A stretch of DNA of 14,309 nt from JADJLQ01 sp034439915 (GCA_034439915.1 JAWXBI010000221.1:1-14309), one strand, 5' to 3'. Counted from the stretch's first letter, positions 5,669 to 13,610 are shown. Numbers and translations are program-made. The notes: a model not told the origin generated them from the sequence alone.

Positions 5669-7246
5669 ATGATCATTTACCACATATTTATTATCCTGAT
5701 TGTAGCCATAAATATGGCAACCTCCCAATCCTCCACCCTGATCAAAAATGGTAAAATCCTTGATGGGACAGGCAATACCTGGTATTACAGTGATGTGTTG
5801 ATTTCGGATGGAATCATCCGTAAAATTTCAAAAAACATCGATGTTAAAGTAGACCAGATCATCGATGCCAAAGGGCAAATCGTAGCACCTGGTTTTATCG
5901 ATGTACATGGGCATATCGAAGGAGGTATTCAAAGCAAACCCACCGCAGAAAATTATATTTATGATGGAGTAACTACCGTAATCACGGGTAATTGTGGCAA
6001 TTCTTCCGATGATTTGACTAGTTTTTTCAAACGCTTGGACAGTTTCGGGGTATCCATCAATGTAGCTTCATTGGTAGGTCACAACACGGTACGCGAAAAA
6101 GTATTAAAAATGGATAACCGTGCGCCGACAGCGCAGGAGCAGGCTCAGATGGAAAATCTGGTCGCAGAAGGTATGAAAGCCGGTGCTGTTGGTTTTTCTA
6201 CCGGGTTGATTTATGTACCCGGCACCTTTTCTAAAACGGAAGAACTCATTGGCCTTTCAAGGCAAAGTGCAAAATACGGTGGCCTGTATGTGTCTCATAT
6301 TCGCGATGAAGGGGACTCAGTCCATGTCGCAATAGAAGAAGCTATACGGATTGGCAGGGAGGCTCAACTGCCAGTAGAAATTTCCCATTTCAAGATCACC
6401 GGTAAAAGCAATTGGGGATCTTCGGTCAAAACACTCTGGCAGGTTGAATCGGCCAGAAGGGCTGGGATAGATGTCACTATTGATCAATACCCATATACCG
6501 CAGGCAGTACGAATTTGCACTCCCGAATCCCTTCCTGGGCACTGGCCGGCGGCAACGATAGTCTCCATCAACGATTATTAATTCCGGCAATTAAACACAA
6601 AATCATTGCCGAGATCGAAGAAGAACTGCATAAAAACCTTTTTCCGGATTTCAGTTATGCCGTAGTCGCTTATTGCAGCCGCGATACCTCGTTGAATGGG
6701 TTGAGCATACACGAGATTAATCTCAAATGGAACAGACCCAACACCGTGCAAAACGAAATTGAAACCTTATTGGAGCTAGCAGATAAAGGCGGCGCACAGA
6801 TGGTTTACCATATGATGGGCGAAGAAGATGTCCGCAATATCATGCGATCACCTTATAGTATGTTTGGGGCCGATGCCGGGGTACCTGTCTTTGGTCGCGG
6901 CGTCCCCCACCCCAGGGCTTATGGCACCAACGCCCGGGTATTGGGTAAATATGTGAGAGAAGAAAAAATCATCACCCTGGAAGAAGCTATTCGAAGGATG
7001 ACCTCTTTACCTGCTCAAAAATTCGGATTCAAAGACCGTGGATTATTGCGTGAAGGCTTTAAAGCCGATATCGTAATTTTCGATCCGGAAACCGTAGTAG
7101 ATAAAGCCACCTACGAATTACCCCATGCGTATTCCCTGGGGTTTTCTCATGTGATCGTAAATGGTAAAGTCACCCTGGATAAAAATGGCCATACCGGTGA
7201 AAAGGCAGGCCGGATTATTTTCGGGCCGGGAAAAGAAAAAAGCTGA
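5669..7246 (+). CDS. N-acyl-D-amino-acid deacylase (amidohydrolase superfamily), exported
   Basis: This 525-residue protein belongs to the D-aminoacylase/dihydroorotase-like branch, which hydrolyses N-acyl-D-amino acids (and in relatives N-acyl-glutamates or hydantoin-type substrates). LIKNGKILDGTG (24-35) starts the small beta domain. PGFIDVHGH (74-82) carries the metal histidines H80 and H82. ITGNCG (105-110) holds the conserved Cys109 metal ligand of D-aminoacylases. SHIRDEG (209-215, H210) and ISHFKITGK (238-246, H240) add further metal ligands. FGADAGVPVFGRGVPHPRAYG (399-419) supplies the catalytic aspartate (probably D402) and the C-terminal signature. GFKADIVIFDPETV (463-476) rebuilds the small domain. 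Residues 1-19 are hydrophobic and probably a signal peptide, so it likely acts in the periplasm. The 3' end overlaps the convergent phosphodiesterase frame by 32 bases. Substrate specificity is not readable. Confidence 0.88.
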   Translation: MIIYHIFIILIVAINMATSQSSTLIKNGKILDGTGNTWYYSDVLISDGIIRKISKNIDVKVDQIIDAKGQIVAPGFIDVHGHIEGGIQSKPTAENYIYDGVTTVITGNCGNSSDDLTSFFKRLDSFGVSINVASLVGHNTVREKVLKMDNRAPTAQEQAQMENLVAEGMKAGAVGFSTGLIYVPGTFSKTEELIGLSRQSAKYGGLYVSHIRDEGDSVHVAIEEAIRIGREAQLPVEISHFKITGKSNWGSSVKTLWQVESARRAGIDVTIDQYPYTAGSTNLHSRIPSWALAGGNDSLHQRLLIPAIKHKIIAEIEEELHKNLFPDFSYAVVAYCSRDTSLNGLSIHEINLKWNRPNTVQNEIETLLELADKGGAQMVYHMMGEEDVRNIMRSPYSMFGADAGVPVFGRGVPHPRAYGTNARVLGKYVREEKIITLEEAIRRMTSLPAQKFGFKDRGLLREGFKADIVIFDPETVVDKATYELPHAYSLGFSHVIVNGKVTLDKNGHTGEKAGRIIFGPGKEKS

Positions 7247-8426
7247 TTCGAAGGCTTGGATCGATTGATCCGACGCATCGGATCGATTTATTCGACGCAT
7301 CGGATCGATTTATCCGACGCATCGGATCGAGTGATTCGATCGCTTCTCCCACCGGGTGATTGGCTACAAACTTGAAACCCAGGAAATGAGCTGCAGTCTG
7401 CGCGATCTGATCCTGGTAGATCTGCACACTATTTTTCATTTCACCTTTTGGGGATACCTGAGGTCCAATCATAGCCAACCAGGTCTGATAAGATAAAGGC
7501 GTAGCCCTTCCGTGACTGGTCCATTTTTCGCCCAGACCCCGGCCATGATCGGGATATATCATCAGGGTAGTATTGTTTTTATAAAAAGGATCCTGTTGGA
7601 TCATGTCCCATAAATTAGCCAGGATGGCATCAAGGTAATGCGTTGCATCCAAATAAGCATCATACTGGCCGGCATGGGCCAGGTCATCAGGATCGGCAAA
7701 ATCAAAATGCACCACCCTGGGATGGTTGGCTTTCATATAAGATTTACCGATAGCAAACGTATGCACATCCCACCGGACTGATGGACCAAAGTACTGAGGC
7801 AAAAAAAATTGTTGTTCGTTCGCCAACACTTGTTCCGGAGACAGCTTTTTTGCTTGTATTTTTTCTCCTGGTATATTAACCAAAATGCCCGACCTGTCCC
7901 GGTTGAGGATATTGGATACCGCATTCCAGGATGCAAATGCGACCACTTTGCCGGCATAGTTTTTTTGTTTGTTTAGGAATTCCAGGACATTTTCATTGGG
8001 GTTGGGAGGATATTCATTGGAGTTGATCAGCGTATCGTAATATCCACATAAACTTTCGCTGCGGCCTGGATAAGAAAACCAATATTTGTTTTTGACGTCC
8101 ACCAGGTTGTCATGTATCCGGTTGCTATACAATCTCCCCTGAGTGGAGAGCGTGGTCCAAAAAAAAGGCATAAGTTTATGGCGTCGGACCGACAAATCAG
8201 GGGACCCGTATTTTTCTGCCATACGCGCAGAATCTTGTTTCACAAATTTCCGGCTTAACAACAAAAAAGAATCAGCCCCATTAAAAACCTCCTGCCATCG
8301 CAATCCGTCTATAGAAATCATAATAAGATTCCCCGGTTTTGTTTTGATTTCATGGTCGGGGTTATTTTTTGATCGGAAAGCAAATACCACCAACAAAAGA
8401 TGAATCGGGAATAATAATTTAATCAT
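7215..8426 (-). CDS. Alkaline phosphatase superfamily / type I phosphodiesterase-like exported protein with repeat-derived tail
   Basis: This 403-residue metal-dependent hydrolase has a hydrophobic N-terminus (1-18) indicating export. Conserved features are NLIMISIDGLRWQEVFNG (33-50, metal ligand D40), LMPFFWTTLSTQGRLYSNR (85-103, with Thr91/Thr92 as the likely nucleophile position), FADPDDLAHAGQYDAY (243-258), and YPDHGRGLGEKWTSHGRATP (291-310, metal ligands D293, H294 and H305). Members hydrolyse phosphomonoesters or phosphodiesters; the substrate is unknown. As I recall relatives, they end shortly after the HPVG motif, here HPVGEAI (357-363). The last 40 residues (364-403) are encoded by a 22-bp tandem repeat and then by the antisense of the deacylase 3' end, so they look acquired. 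The core is intact and probably functional. Confidence 0.82.
   Translation of the reverse strand: MIKLLFPIHLLLVVFAFRSKNNPDHEIKTKPGNLIMISIDGLRWQEVFNGADSFLLLSRKFVKQDSARMAEKYGSPDLSVRRHKLMPFFWTTLSTQGRLYSNRIHDNLVDVKNKYWFSYPGRSESLCGYYDTLINSNEYPPNPNENVLEFLNKQKNYAGKVVAFASWNAVSNILNRDRSGILVNIPGEKIQAKKLSPEQVLANEQQFFLPQYFGPSVRWDVHTFAIGKSYMKANHPRVVHFDFADPDDLAHAGQYDAYLDATHYLDAILANLWDMIQQDPFYKNNTTLMIYPDHGRGLGEKWTSHGRATPLSYQTWLAMIGPQVSPKGEMKNSVQIYQDQIAQTAAHFLGFKFVANHPVGEAIESLDPMRRINRSDASNKSIRCVGSIDPSLRISFFLFPARK
7258..7345. repeat. 22-bp tandem repeat, three full copies plus a degenerate fourth
   Basis: Units start at 7258, 7280 and 7302. Each begins GGATCGATT and ends CGACGCATC, with variation only at the two or three bases in the middle. 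A fourth, diverged copy begins at 7324 (GGATCGAGTGATTCGA). At unit junctions GATCCGA-CGCA-TCGGATC forms hairpins: 7-bp arms at 7267-7284 and 6-bp arms at 7312-7327, with a G-T wobble version between them. The array sits between the deacylase stop (7246) and the conserved end of the phosphodiesterase, and is translated in the latter. Because 22 is not a multiple of 3, successive copies encode different residues. Confidence 0.9.
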
Positions 8427-8559
8427 TTTGAACCGGCTTTTTAAGTAATGCAGTAAAATAAAAAGACTTAAACGTAGGATCTGAAATAGGTATATTAATA
8501 AATTATAATCTTTCTATGGTAAGGAGAAATTGGTTGGTGGTTTCCCAGACGGTAATTGA

Positions 8560-10284
8560 TCATCGCACCGCCCTTATTAATTTATACAATTTACCATCTC
8601 CTTTGGTCATGATATACAATTCACCCTGGGCATCGCGGCCAAAATGAAGGTCGATACGATCGGTGCCACATAATTCACGAAGTGTCTTTTCCTCCCCATT
8701 TAATCTGACCCGCCATCTTTTGATAGCCGCTTGTTTGCCCAGTCGGATATCGGCCATCTCGATATAAAACAACTTACCTATAAGTATATCACCGAACAGA
8801 AATTTTCCTTTAAACTCAGGTACCGAAGAGCCCTGGTACTCATATCCGCCTGAAATCGCATTGCCTTCTCCGTGATCATATTGTGCGACCGGGTAGGTGA
8901 CCTGGTATACACTATCATCCTGCGGCAGGGGATATACAATTTTTAAATTGGCATAAGCATTGACCAGAAATGTGCCTTCCCGTATTGGCCAGCCATAATC
9001 GTGCCCCGGAAGGATAAGGTTCAACGATTCAATATTAAAATGACCTACATTGCTCACCAGCATTTGTCCGGCTTTGGACCACGTCATGCGATGCGGGTTT
9101 CTAAAGCCATAAGCATATATTTCTTTCACCATGGAACTGTCTCCGGTATTGGCAAATGGGTTAGAGGCGGGAATTCCATACTGCCCGTTACGACTGTTTT
9201 GTCCGGCGGGGTCAATGCGAATAACGGTGCCCCATATCCTGTTCAACGAATGGGCAACAAACGGAAACCCATGTTCTACTGCCCCCCCGTCACCGATGCC
9301 GATATACAACAAACTATAATCTTCATCACCAGGTCGGGACAAAGGATTAAAAGTAATCTCCTGCATACCGTGGATACCGCTTTCCACATTGACCCTCATT
9401 ATTTCCCTGCCCTTTCCCGAAAAAGTATGGCCACCGGGGCGATCAACTTTCCATTCCATGACTATCCATTGCAGCAAAACGGGGATTGAATCTTCAAATG
9501 CAAAGTCAGCTTTAGCTGTTTTGGGTGGCTCCGTATGCGTGGTGTACAAAAGCCCGTTTTTGGCAAATTCCGGATGAAAGGCAAATGAACCAAATCCGGT
9601 AGCCAGGCCCGGCTGATGAATAAATTTGGGCCGCCATTTTATCATATCCATGTACAGGGAGGGTATTGTTCCTTGCATCCTGTACATTTTACCCCGAAGG
9701 TCCAGGACATAGGTGGTCCCGGAGTTGGGTTCATAATCCAGTTTGGTGATCCGGGTCAACGGTAATTTGCCGGTATCACTGGTGGCAGGGAATTGCGTTA
9801 TAAATTCCAGATCGACTACCAGATCAGAAAATGGAATGGTATCCGCAATAGGGTTGTCAATGGATTTTATTCCGGACGAATCAATAAAAACCGGTTTAGG
9901 GTATATATGCATATATGCCAGAATATCGTCGAGTTCGTCCGGTGTTAATGCGGAGAATGACGGCATCATGACCCTATATTTGGTCAGCAATAATTTTGCC
10001 TGGGGATCCCCTGAAGCTATTAATTTTGCCGGGTTGAGAATAAATTGTTTGATCCAATCGCCCTGCTTTTCCAGGGTGAGCCCGCCGAGCTGAGGGCCAA
10101 TACCATCTTGTTTAAAAGTGTGGCATGGACTGCACTGCATGGTAAAGATGGCATGGCCAGATGCTATGCTACTGCTGTCTGTTAGAATGTTGCTGGTATC
10201 GATTTTTTTACCGGATTTGCATGAACTGAGTTCAAACAATCCGATAAAGGCCAGGCTGAACAGCCCTAATAAAAGTTTATTCAT
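8560..10284 (-). CDS. Cytochrome c / PQQ-dependent sugar dehydrogenase (GSDH-like) fusion lipoprotein
   Basis: This 574-residue protein starts with a lipoprotein signal (MNKLLLGLFSLAFIGLFELSSC, lipid-anchored Cys22). It is followed by a monoheme cytochrome c domain (about 36-130): heme motif CSPCH (51-55), a GPQLGG loop (64-69), and probable Met axial ligand M106 or M107 in MMPSF. Residues of about 150-570 form a six-bladed beta-propeller of the glucose/sorbosone dehydrogenase type, with FGSFAFHPEF (231-240), YIGIGDGG (327-334), YAYGFRNPHRM (390-400, where R395/N396 match PQQ-contacting residues of the family) and ISGGYEYQG (477-485). It probably oxidises a sugar or polyol at the outer face of a membrane and transfers electrons from PQQ to its own heme. 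The substrate is unknown. It is divergent from the Tat-type enolase-superfamily gene, 222 bases away. Confidence 0.87.
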   Translation of the reverse strand: MNKLLLGLFSLAFIGLFELSSCKSGKKIDTSNILTDSSSIASGHAIFTMQCSPCHTFKQDGIGPQLGGLTLEKQGDWIKQFILNPAKLIASGDPQAKLLLTKYRVMMPSFSALTPDELDDILAYMHIYPKPVFIDSSGIKSIDNPIADTIPFSDLVVDLEFITQFPATSDTGKLPLTRITKLDYEPNSGTTYVLDLRGKMYRMQGTIPSLYMDMIKWRPKFIHQPGLATGFGSFAFHPEFAKNGLLYTTHTEPPKTAKADFAFEDSIPVLLQWIVMEWKVDRPGGHTFSGKGREIMRVNVESGIHGMQEITFNPLSRPGDEDYSLLYIGIGDGGAVEHGFPFVAHSLNRIWGTVIRIDPAGQNSRNGQYGIPASNPFANTGDSSMVKEIYAYGFRNPHRMTWSKAGQMLVSNVGHFNIESLNLILPGHDYGWPIREGTFLVNAYANLKIVYPLPQDDSVYQVTYPVAQYDHGEGNAISGGYEYQGSSVPEFKGKFLFGDILIGKLFYIEMADIRLGKQAAIKRWRVRLNGEEKTLRELCGTDRIDLHFGRDAQGELYIMTKGDGKLYKLIRAVR

Positions 10285-10310
10285 ACATAAGGTAAAATAG
10301 ATTACCGGGT

Positions 10311-10318
10311 CAAAGCTA
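10311..10318 (-). promoter_or_regulatory. Predicted -7 element for the cytochrome/sugar dehydrogenase gene
   Basis: On the minus strand this reads TAGCTTTG, an exact TAnnTTTG. It lies 26 bases before the ATG at 10284, giving a leader of about 20 bases. A TTTG at 10335-10332 is only 13 bases further upstream, which is short for a -33 element, so the promoter is only partly supported. Confidence 0.35.
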
Positions 10319-10458
10319 AATTTTTTAGCATCAAATTCGGATGTCAGGCTTTCAGAAATTCGGTGGCGTTTCCAAATACAATGGCCTGCTCCATTCTTCA
10401 GTTTAACAGCTATTTTTTTTCAATTCCTATACATTGCACTGAAGTAGATCAAATTGTT

Positions 10459-10466
10459 TAATTTTG
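10459..10466 (+). promoter_or_regulatory. Predicted -7 element for the enolase-superfamily gene
   Basis: TAATTTTG matches the Bacteroidota -7 consensus TAnnTTTG exactly. A TTG at 10434-10436, 22 bases upstream, could be the -33 element. The predicted leader is about 35 bases to the ATG at 10507, and the A-rich stretch just before the start is typical of the phylum. Confidence 0.4.
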
Positions 10467-10506
10467 AATCAACCTTAAATTTTGTTTCAATAAAAAATTA
10501 CTGAAT

Positions 10507-11898
10507 ATGAATGAAATGAATAAAAATCCGCGACGTGACTTCTTACAAAAATTGAGTTTGGGAGGCCTCAGCCTGGGTACTATGGCGATGTCCCCTATTG
10601 AAGAGCAGTTGGAATACACTACCCAAAAAGTAAACCGGAGTTCGGCACCTTCCGATCTGAAGATTACAGACATGAGAATTGCCGAAATCAGTGGGGTCGT
10701 ATTCCGGACCCCTATCGTCCGGATATATACCAATCAGGGTATTATTGGACATGGAGATGTCCGGGATGGAGCAGCTAAGGAATATGCACTTTTTTTAAAG
10801 AGCAGGCTGATCGGTGAAAATCCTTGTAATGTGGAAAGACTATTTAAAATTATAAGTCAGTTTGGACACCACGGGCGACAGGGAGGAGGTGTTTCCGGTG
10901 TCGAGATGGCCCTTTGGGATATAGCCGGAAAGGCTTATGGCGTGCCGGTTTATCAAATGTTGGGCGGTAAATACCGCGACCGGGTCAGGGTTTATTGTGA
11001 CACCACGATTTCCCGCGACCCGCATGAATATGCCAAACGTATGCAGGAACGTATTGACAAAGGTTATACAGCATTGAAAATGGATATCGGGATCAATCTA
11101 TTAAAGGATTTTCCCGGGACCATTATCAATGCCCCGGATGGAAAATTAAACCCCTTTCAATACGAATACCGCAAATACAACCTGGCCAAACATCCCTTTA
11201 CCGGGGTCCAGATTACCCAAAAGGGGATAGAAAAACTATGTGAATTCCTGGAAGTGATGCGCAACCAGATCGGTTATGAAATCCCTATGGGTACCGATCA
11301 TTGGGGTCATTTTGGAGTCAATGAAGCCATCAAAATTGCCCAGGCTGTGGAAAAATATAACCTCGCTTATATTGAAGATATCATCCCATGGCAATTTACT
11401 GATCAATGGAAAGAAATCACCCAGTCGTCCAATACACCTACTCAAACCGGAGAAGATATTTATATGCTTTACGGTGGGTTTAAAGAAATCATTGACAAAC
11501 ATTCTGTGGATATAGTACATCCTGACCCGAATACAGCAGGAGGAATTCTGGAGACCAAACGAATCGGAGATTATGCTTCCCTCAATGGCATTGGTTTTAT
11601 GGCCCATCACGCTGCCGGCCCTATTTCTTTCCTGGGATCGGTGCATGCCGCTGCAGCTACGGAAAACTTCTTATGGCTGGAACACCACGCGGTGGATAGT
11701 CCCAGGTTTGAAGACCTGGTCACCGGAATTGAAAAACCTTTTGTCAAAGACGGTTATGTCAAAGTACCTGAAAAACCGGGTATCGGTGTCGAACTGAATG
11801 AGGAGGTGGTTAAAGAATTTATCATCAAGGGCCAACAAATGTTTGCTCCTACACCGGAATGGAATGAGATAAGGGCCTGGGACAGATTGTGGAGCTAA
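10507..11898 (+). CDS. Enolase-superfamily enzyme (mandelate racemase/RspA-like acid-sugar dehydratase family) with Tat signal
   Basis: This is a 463-residue protein. The N-terminus has a twin-arginine motif (NPRRDFLQKLSLGGLSLG, R9-R10) and a weakly hydrophobic stretch, suggesting folded export by Tat. The capping domain spans about 50-165 (VRIYTNQGIIGHGDVRDGA, GGGVSGVEMALWDIAGKAYG). In the barrel are K191 in YTALKMDIG and metal-ligand candidates D264 (MGTDHWGH), E290 (LAYIEDI) and E316 (QTGEDIY). H367/H368 in FMAHHAAGP sit where catalytic bases occur in the superfamily. The insert between K191 and D264 is long, as in RspA/mannonate-dehydratase-like groups. The likely reaction is abstraction of a proton alpha to a carboxylate, for example dehydration of an aldonic acid; substrate unknown. 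It is divergent from the sugar dehydrogenase. A decayed paralogue fragment lies at 13297-13485. A strong inverted repeat follows its stop. Confidence 0.87.
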   Translation: MNEMNKNPRRDFLQKLSLGGLSLGTMAMSPIEEQLEYTTQKVNRSSAPSDLKITDMRIAEISGVVFRTPIVRIYTNQGIIGHGDVRDGAAKEYALFLKSRLIGENPCNVERLFKIISQFGHHGRQGGGVSGVEMALWDIAGKAYGVPVYQMLGGKYRDRVRVYCDTTISRDPHEYAKRMQERIDKGYTALKMDIGINLLKDFPGTIINAPDGKLNPFQYEYRKYNLAKHPFTGVQITQKGIEKLCEFLEVMRNQIGYEIPMGTDHWGHFGVNEAIKIAQAVEKYNLAYIEDIIPWQFTDQWKEITQSSNTPTQTGEDIYMLYGGFKEIIDKHSVDIVHPDPNTAGGILETKRIGDYASLNGIGFMAHHAAGPISFLGSVHAAAATENFLWLEHHAVDSPRFEDLVTGIEKPFVKDGYVKVPEKPGIGVELNEEVVKEFIIKGQQMFAPTPEWNEIRAWDRLWS

Positions 11899-11941
11899 GG
11901 TGTATTTGTGATTAAAGTAAGTCGGTAAGCTTCGACCAATG

Positions 11942-11982
11942 ATAATTTACAGGCTTACCATCTGGGTATGCCTGTAAATTAT
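11942..11982. terminator. Bidirectional terminator hairpin between convergent genes
   Basis: The arms are 11942-11959 and 11965-11982, 18 bases each, beginning ATAATTTACAGGC and ending GCCTGTAAATTAT. There is one internal mismatch and a 5-base loop (ATCTG). The hairpin sits between the enolase-family stop (11898) and the cytochrome stop codon, which it overlaps. A/T-rich sequence flanks both sides, so it can serve both strands. Confidence 0.75.
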
Positions 11983-13172
11983 TTTACAGTCATCGAATAC
12001 TCCTTTTCAAATATTGTAATAAAAAGCGGATATCGGTCTGTTATTTTATTATATGTTGCAGACTCCTGGTTTAAACGGTGTTTTGTAATTTTTACGATCA
12101 AGGTCAGATGCTCTTTCAATACCAAAGGATAAGAAAAAGTAAATGACCTTTCTTCTCCAGGCATCAGGTTATTATCAGAAAGCTTTTTTGCTTCCGGATA
12201 CCACAACCATTGTTCTCCTATTCTTTCTGTTTTAGAAGACCGGATATGCCCGGCAGCATTCTTTAAAGCAAAATCTATATTAAAAAATCTTTCAGGATCA
12301 CCTGTTGGCAGACGATGACCGGCAAATTCATTTTTCACTTTAATCGTAAAAATTAAAGTGTCCATTAGCGCATACATTTTTTTAGGTTCTTTCGGGTAAA
12401 TTCCCAATCCATTGAGCATTCTGGTTTCCAGGGTATCAAATTTGGGAATACCTGAACCAGGGAAAAAATGTGCATGGCTTTTTCGAATGCCATATCCCGG
12501 TGCGATTTCCCGTTCTGTAGTTTCCATATGACATTGGATACAGTTCTTTTTTCCGAAATATGGCCCTGCTCTCCATTCATCACCAGTTTCGAAAGTGCAA
12601 ACCAAAGTAGGATTGATTATCGCTGAAGCATTATGACAGGAAATACATAACTGTTCAGAAAGAAATGCGGTGTCCTTAATCGTTTTATGCGGAGCTTTTG
12701 TTGTTCCTGTTGGTCCGATGATCACCTGATTCCTGACATGACAGCCCGCGCAGGTGATGCCTTCCTGTTGCAGCGTTTTATCAAAGTCAGGGTTTTTCTT
12801 TTTTAATGGTTTATAAATATCTCCGTTAATGAGGCCTTCTACCAGGTATTCCTGTTGATTTTGCAAAGGAGTATGGCAGTTAATACAGAGATATGGACTG
12901 GATTCTTTTTTTATTTCAGCCTGAAATTGTAAATCCTTCCATGCCAGTGCATGTGTAGACAATGCCCATTCTTTAAAATGTTCTATATGACATACCCCAC
13001 ATGCTTCGGCACTTAATGAAGTCAGTCCCACGGGAATATCCTGATGCGGCAGTGGTTTTTCCCAACCATGGGTTAAGGGAATAATTTTATATTCCCGATG
13101 GTCGCATTGAATCCAATGGAGGAAAACGAATACAATAAGTATTAAGGAAAAAATAAATAGTTTACTTTTCAT
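11979..13172 (-). CDS. Exported five-heme cytochrome c (cytochrome c554-like family)
   Basis: This 397-residue protein has an N-terminal hydrophobic segment (4-22) followed by Cys23. It is a signal peptide or possible lipoprotein, though the lipobox (WIQC) is atypical. Five CxxCH heme-binding motifs are seen: CGVCH (58-62), CINCH (96-100), CAGCH (141-145), CISCH (176-180) and CIQCH (211-215). Histidines in LSTHALAW (71-78) and KSHAHFFPG (231-239) are good distal-ligand candidates. The C-terminal 150 residues lack hemes and read as a beta-sandwich-like domain (FTIKVKNEFAGHRLPTGDPERFF). The layout recalls c554-type and related multiheme proteins of the periplasm that pass electrons between quinol or dehydrogenases and an acceptor. 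Its partner is not in the window; the nearby quinoprotein is a possible donor by context only. It converges with the enolase-family gene. Confidence 0.85.
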   Translation of the reverse strand: MKSKLFIFSLILIVFVFLHWIQCDHREYKIIPLTHGWEKPLPHQDIPVGLTSLSAEACGVCHIEHFKEWALSTHALAWKDLQFQAEIKKESSPYLCINCHTPLQNQQEYLVEGLINGDIYKPLKKKNPDFDKTLQQEGITCAGCHVRNQVIIGPTGTTKAPHKTIKDTAFLSEQLCISCHNASAIINPTLVCTFETGDEWRAGPYFGKKNCIQCHMETTEREIAPGYGIRKSHAHFFPGSGIPKFDTLETRMLNGLGIYPKEPKKMYALMDTLIFTIKVKNEFAGHRLPTGDPERFFNIDFALKNAAGHIRSSKTERIGEQWLWYPEAKKLSDNNLMPGEERSFTFSYPLVLKEHLTLIVKITKHRLNQESATYNKITDRYPLFITIFEKEYSMTVK

Positions 13173-13296
13173 AATTATTATCCGGTCCGGTACAGATAGG
13201 ATTAAATTAATTTACATAACCGATTGGTAAAATTAACTGTTTTGTATGCCGGAAGTATACATCGATGCTACCACCCTCAGCCAACACTTGGTCACC

Positions 13297-13485
13297 GAGG
13301 TTTGAAGACAGGTCACTGGAATTAAAAACCTCTTTGTCAACGTGGTATTGTCAACTTGAAAGAAAAGCCGGGCATAGGCGTTGAACACAATAAAGATCTT
13401 ATCAAAGAGTATATCATCAAAGTCCCGCATATTTTTGCTCCGACACCCGAAAGGAATGAGAGCCTGGGACAAGCTTGGGAGTTAG
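13297..13485 (+). pseudogene. Decayed 3' fragment of a second mandelate racemase/RspA-like gene
   Basis: This stretch aligns with the 3' end of the intact gene at 10507-11898. The match starts at AGGTTTGAAGAC, runs through GTCACTGGAATT, and then encodes KPGIGVEHNKDLIKEYIIK followed by IFAPTPERNE. The intact gene has KPGIGVELNEEVVKEFIIK and MFAPTPEWNE; about 21 of 32 residues agree by eye. The upstream part of the match needs several frame changes and has in-frame stops. After ERNE a small deletion shifts the frame to RAWDKLGS and a TAG at 13483-13485, matching the RAWDRLWS end of the intact protein. Nothing resembling the first 390 residues is present. The apparent 83-residue frame at 13356-13607 is a by-product of this relic. 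The divergence suggests loss of a distinct paralogue rather than a recent copy of the neighbour. Confidence 0.85.
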
Positions 13486-13547
13486 TCCCGGTTCCTCCTC
13501 TTAGTTTAAAGTCGTATTATGCAGAATTCCAAGGATGGCCATGCACG

Positions 13548-13566
13548 GAACAATTATTCATTGTTC
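13548..13566. promoter_or_regulatory. Inverted repeat upstream of the GNAT gene
   Basis: GAACAAT (13548-13554) and ATTGTTC (13560-13566) are perfect 7-bp arms with a 5-base spacer. They lie 44 bases before the acetyltransferase ATG and just after the enolase-family relic. It could be an operator for the GNAT gene or a leftover weak terminator of the lost gene; there is no T-run after it. Confidence 0.25.
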
Positions 13567-13610
13567 ATGGTTTGGACTCGATGGCAATAGCAATCAGAAA
13601 GCATTGAAAA

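Noticed and set aside
7258..7345. Possible CRISPR array
   Set aside because: The 22-bp units are directly adjacent with no spacers, and no cas genes are present.
9001..9489. A 162-codon plus-strand frame inside the cytochrome/sugar dehydrogenase gene
   Set aside because: It lies fully antisense to a conserved beta-propeller coding region and shows no domain or start context.
11236..11646. A 136-codon minus-strand frame inside the enolase-superfamily gene
   Set aside because: It is antisense to conserved barrel motifs, with no recognisable protein features.
13356..13607. An 83-codon open frame that could be taken for a small gene
   Set aside because: Its first half is the enolase-family relic and its second half is out-of-frame intergenic sequence; the native end of the relic (RAWDKLGS, stop) is in another frame.
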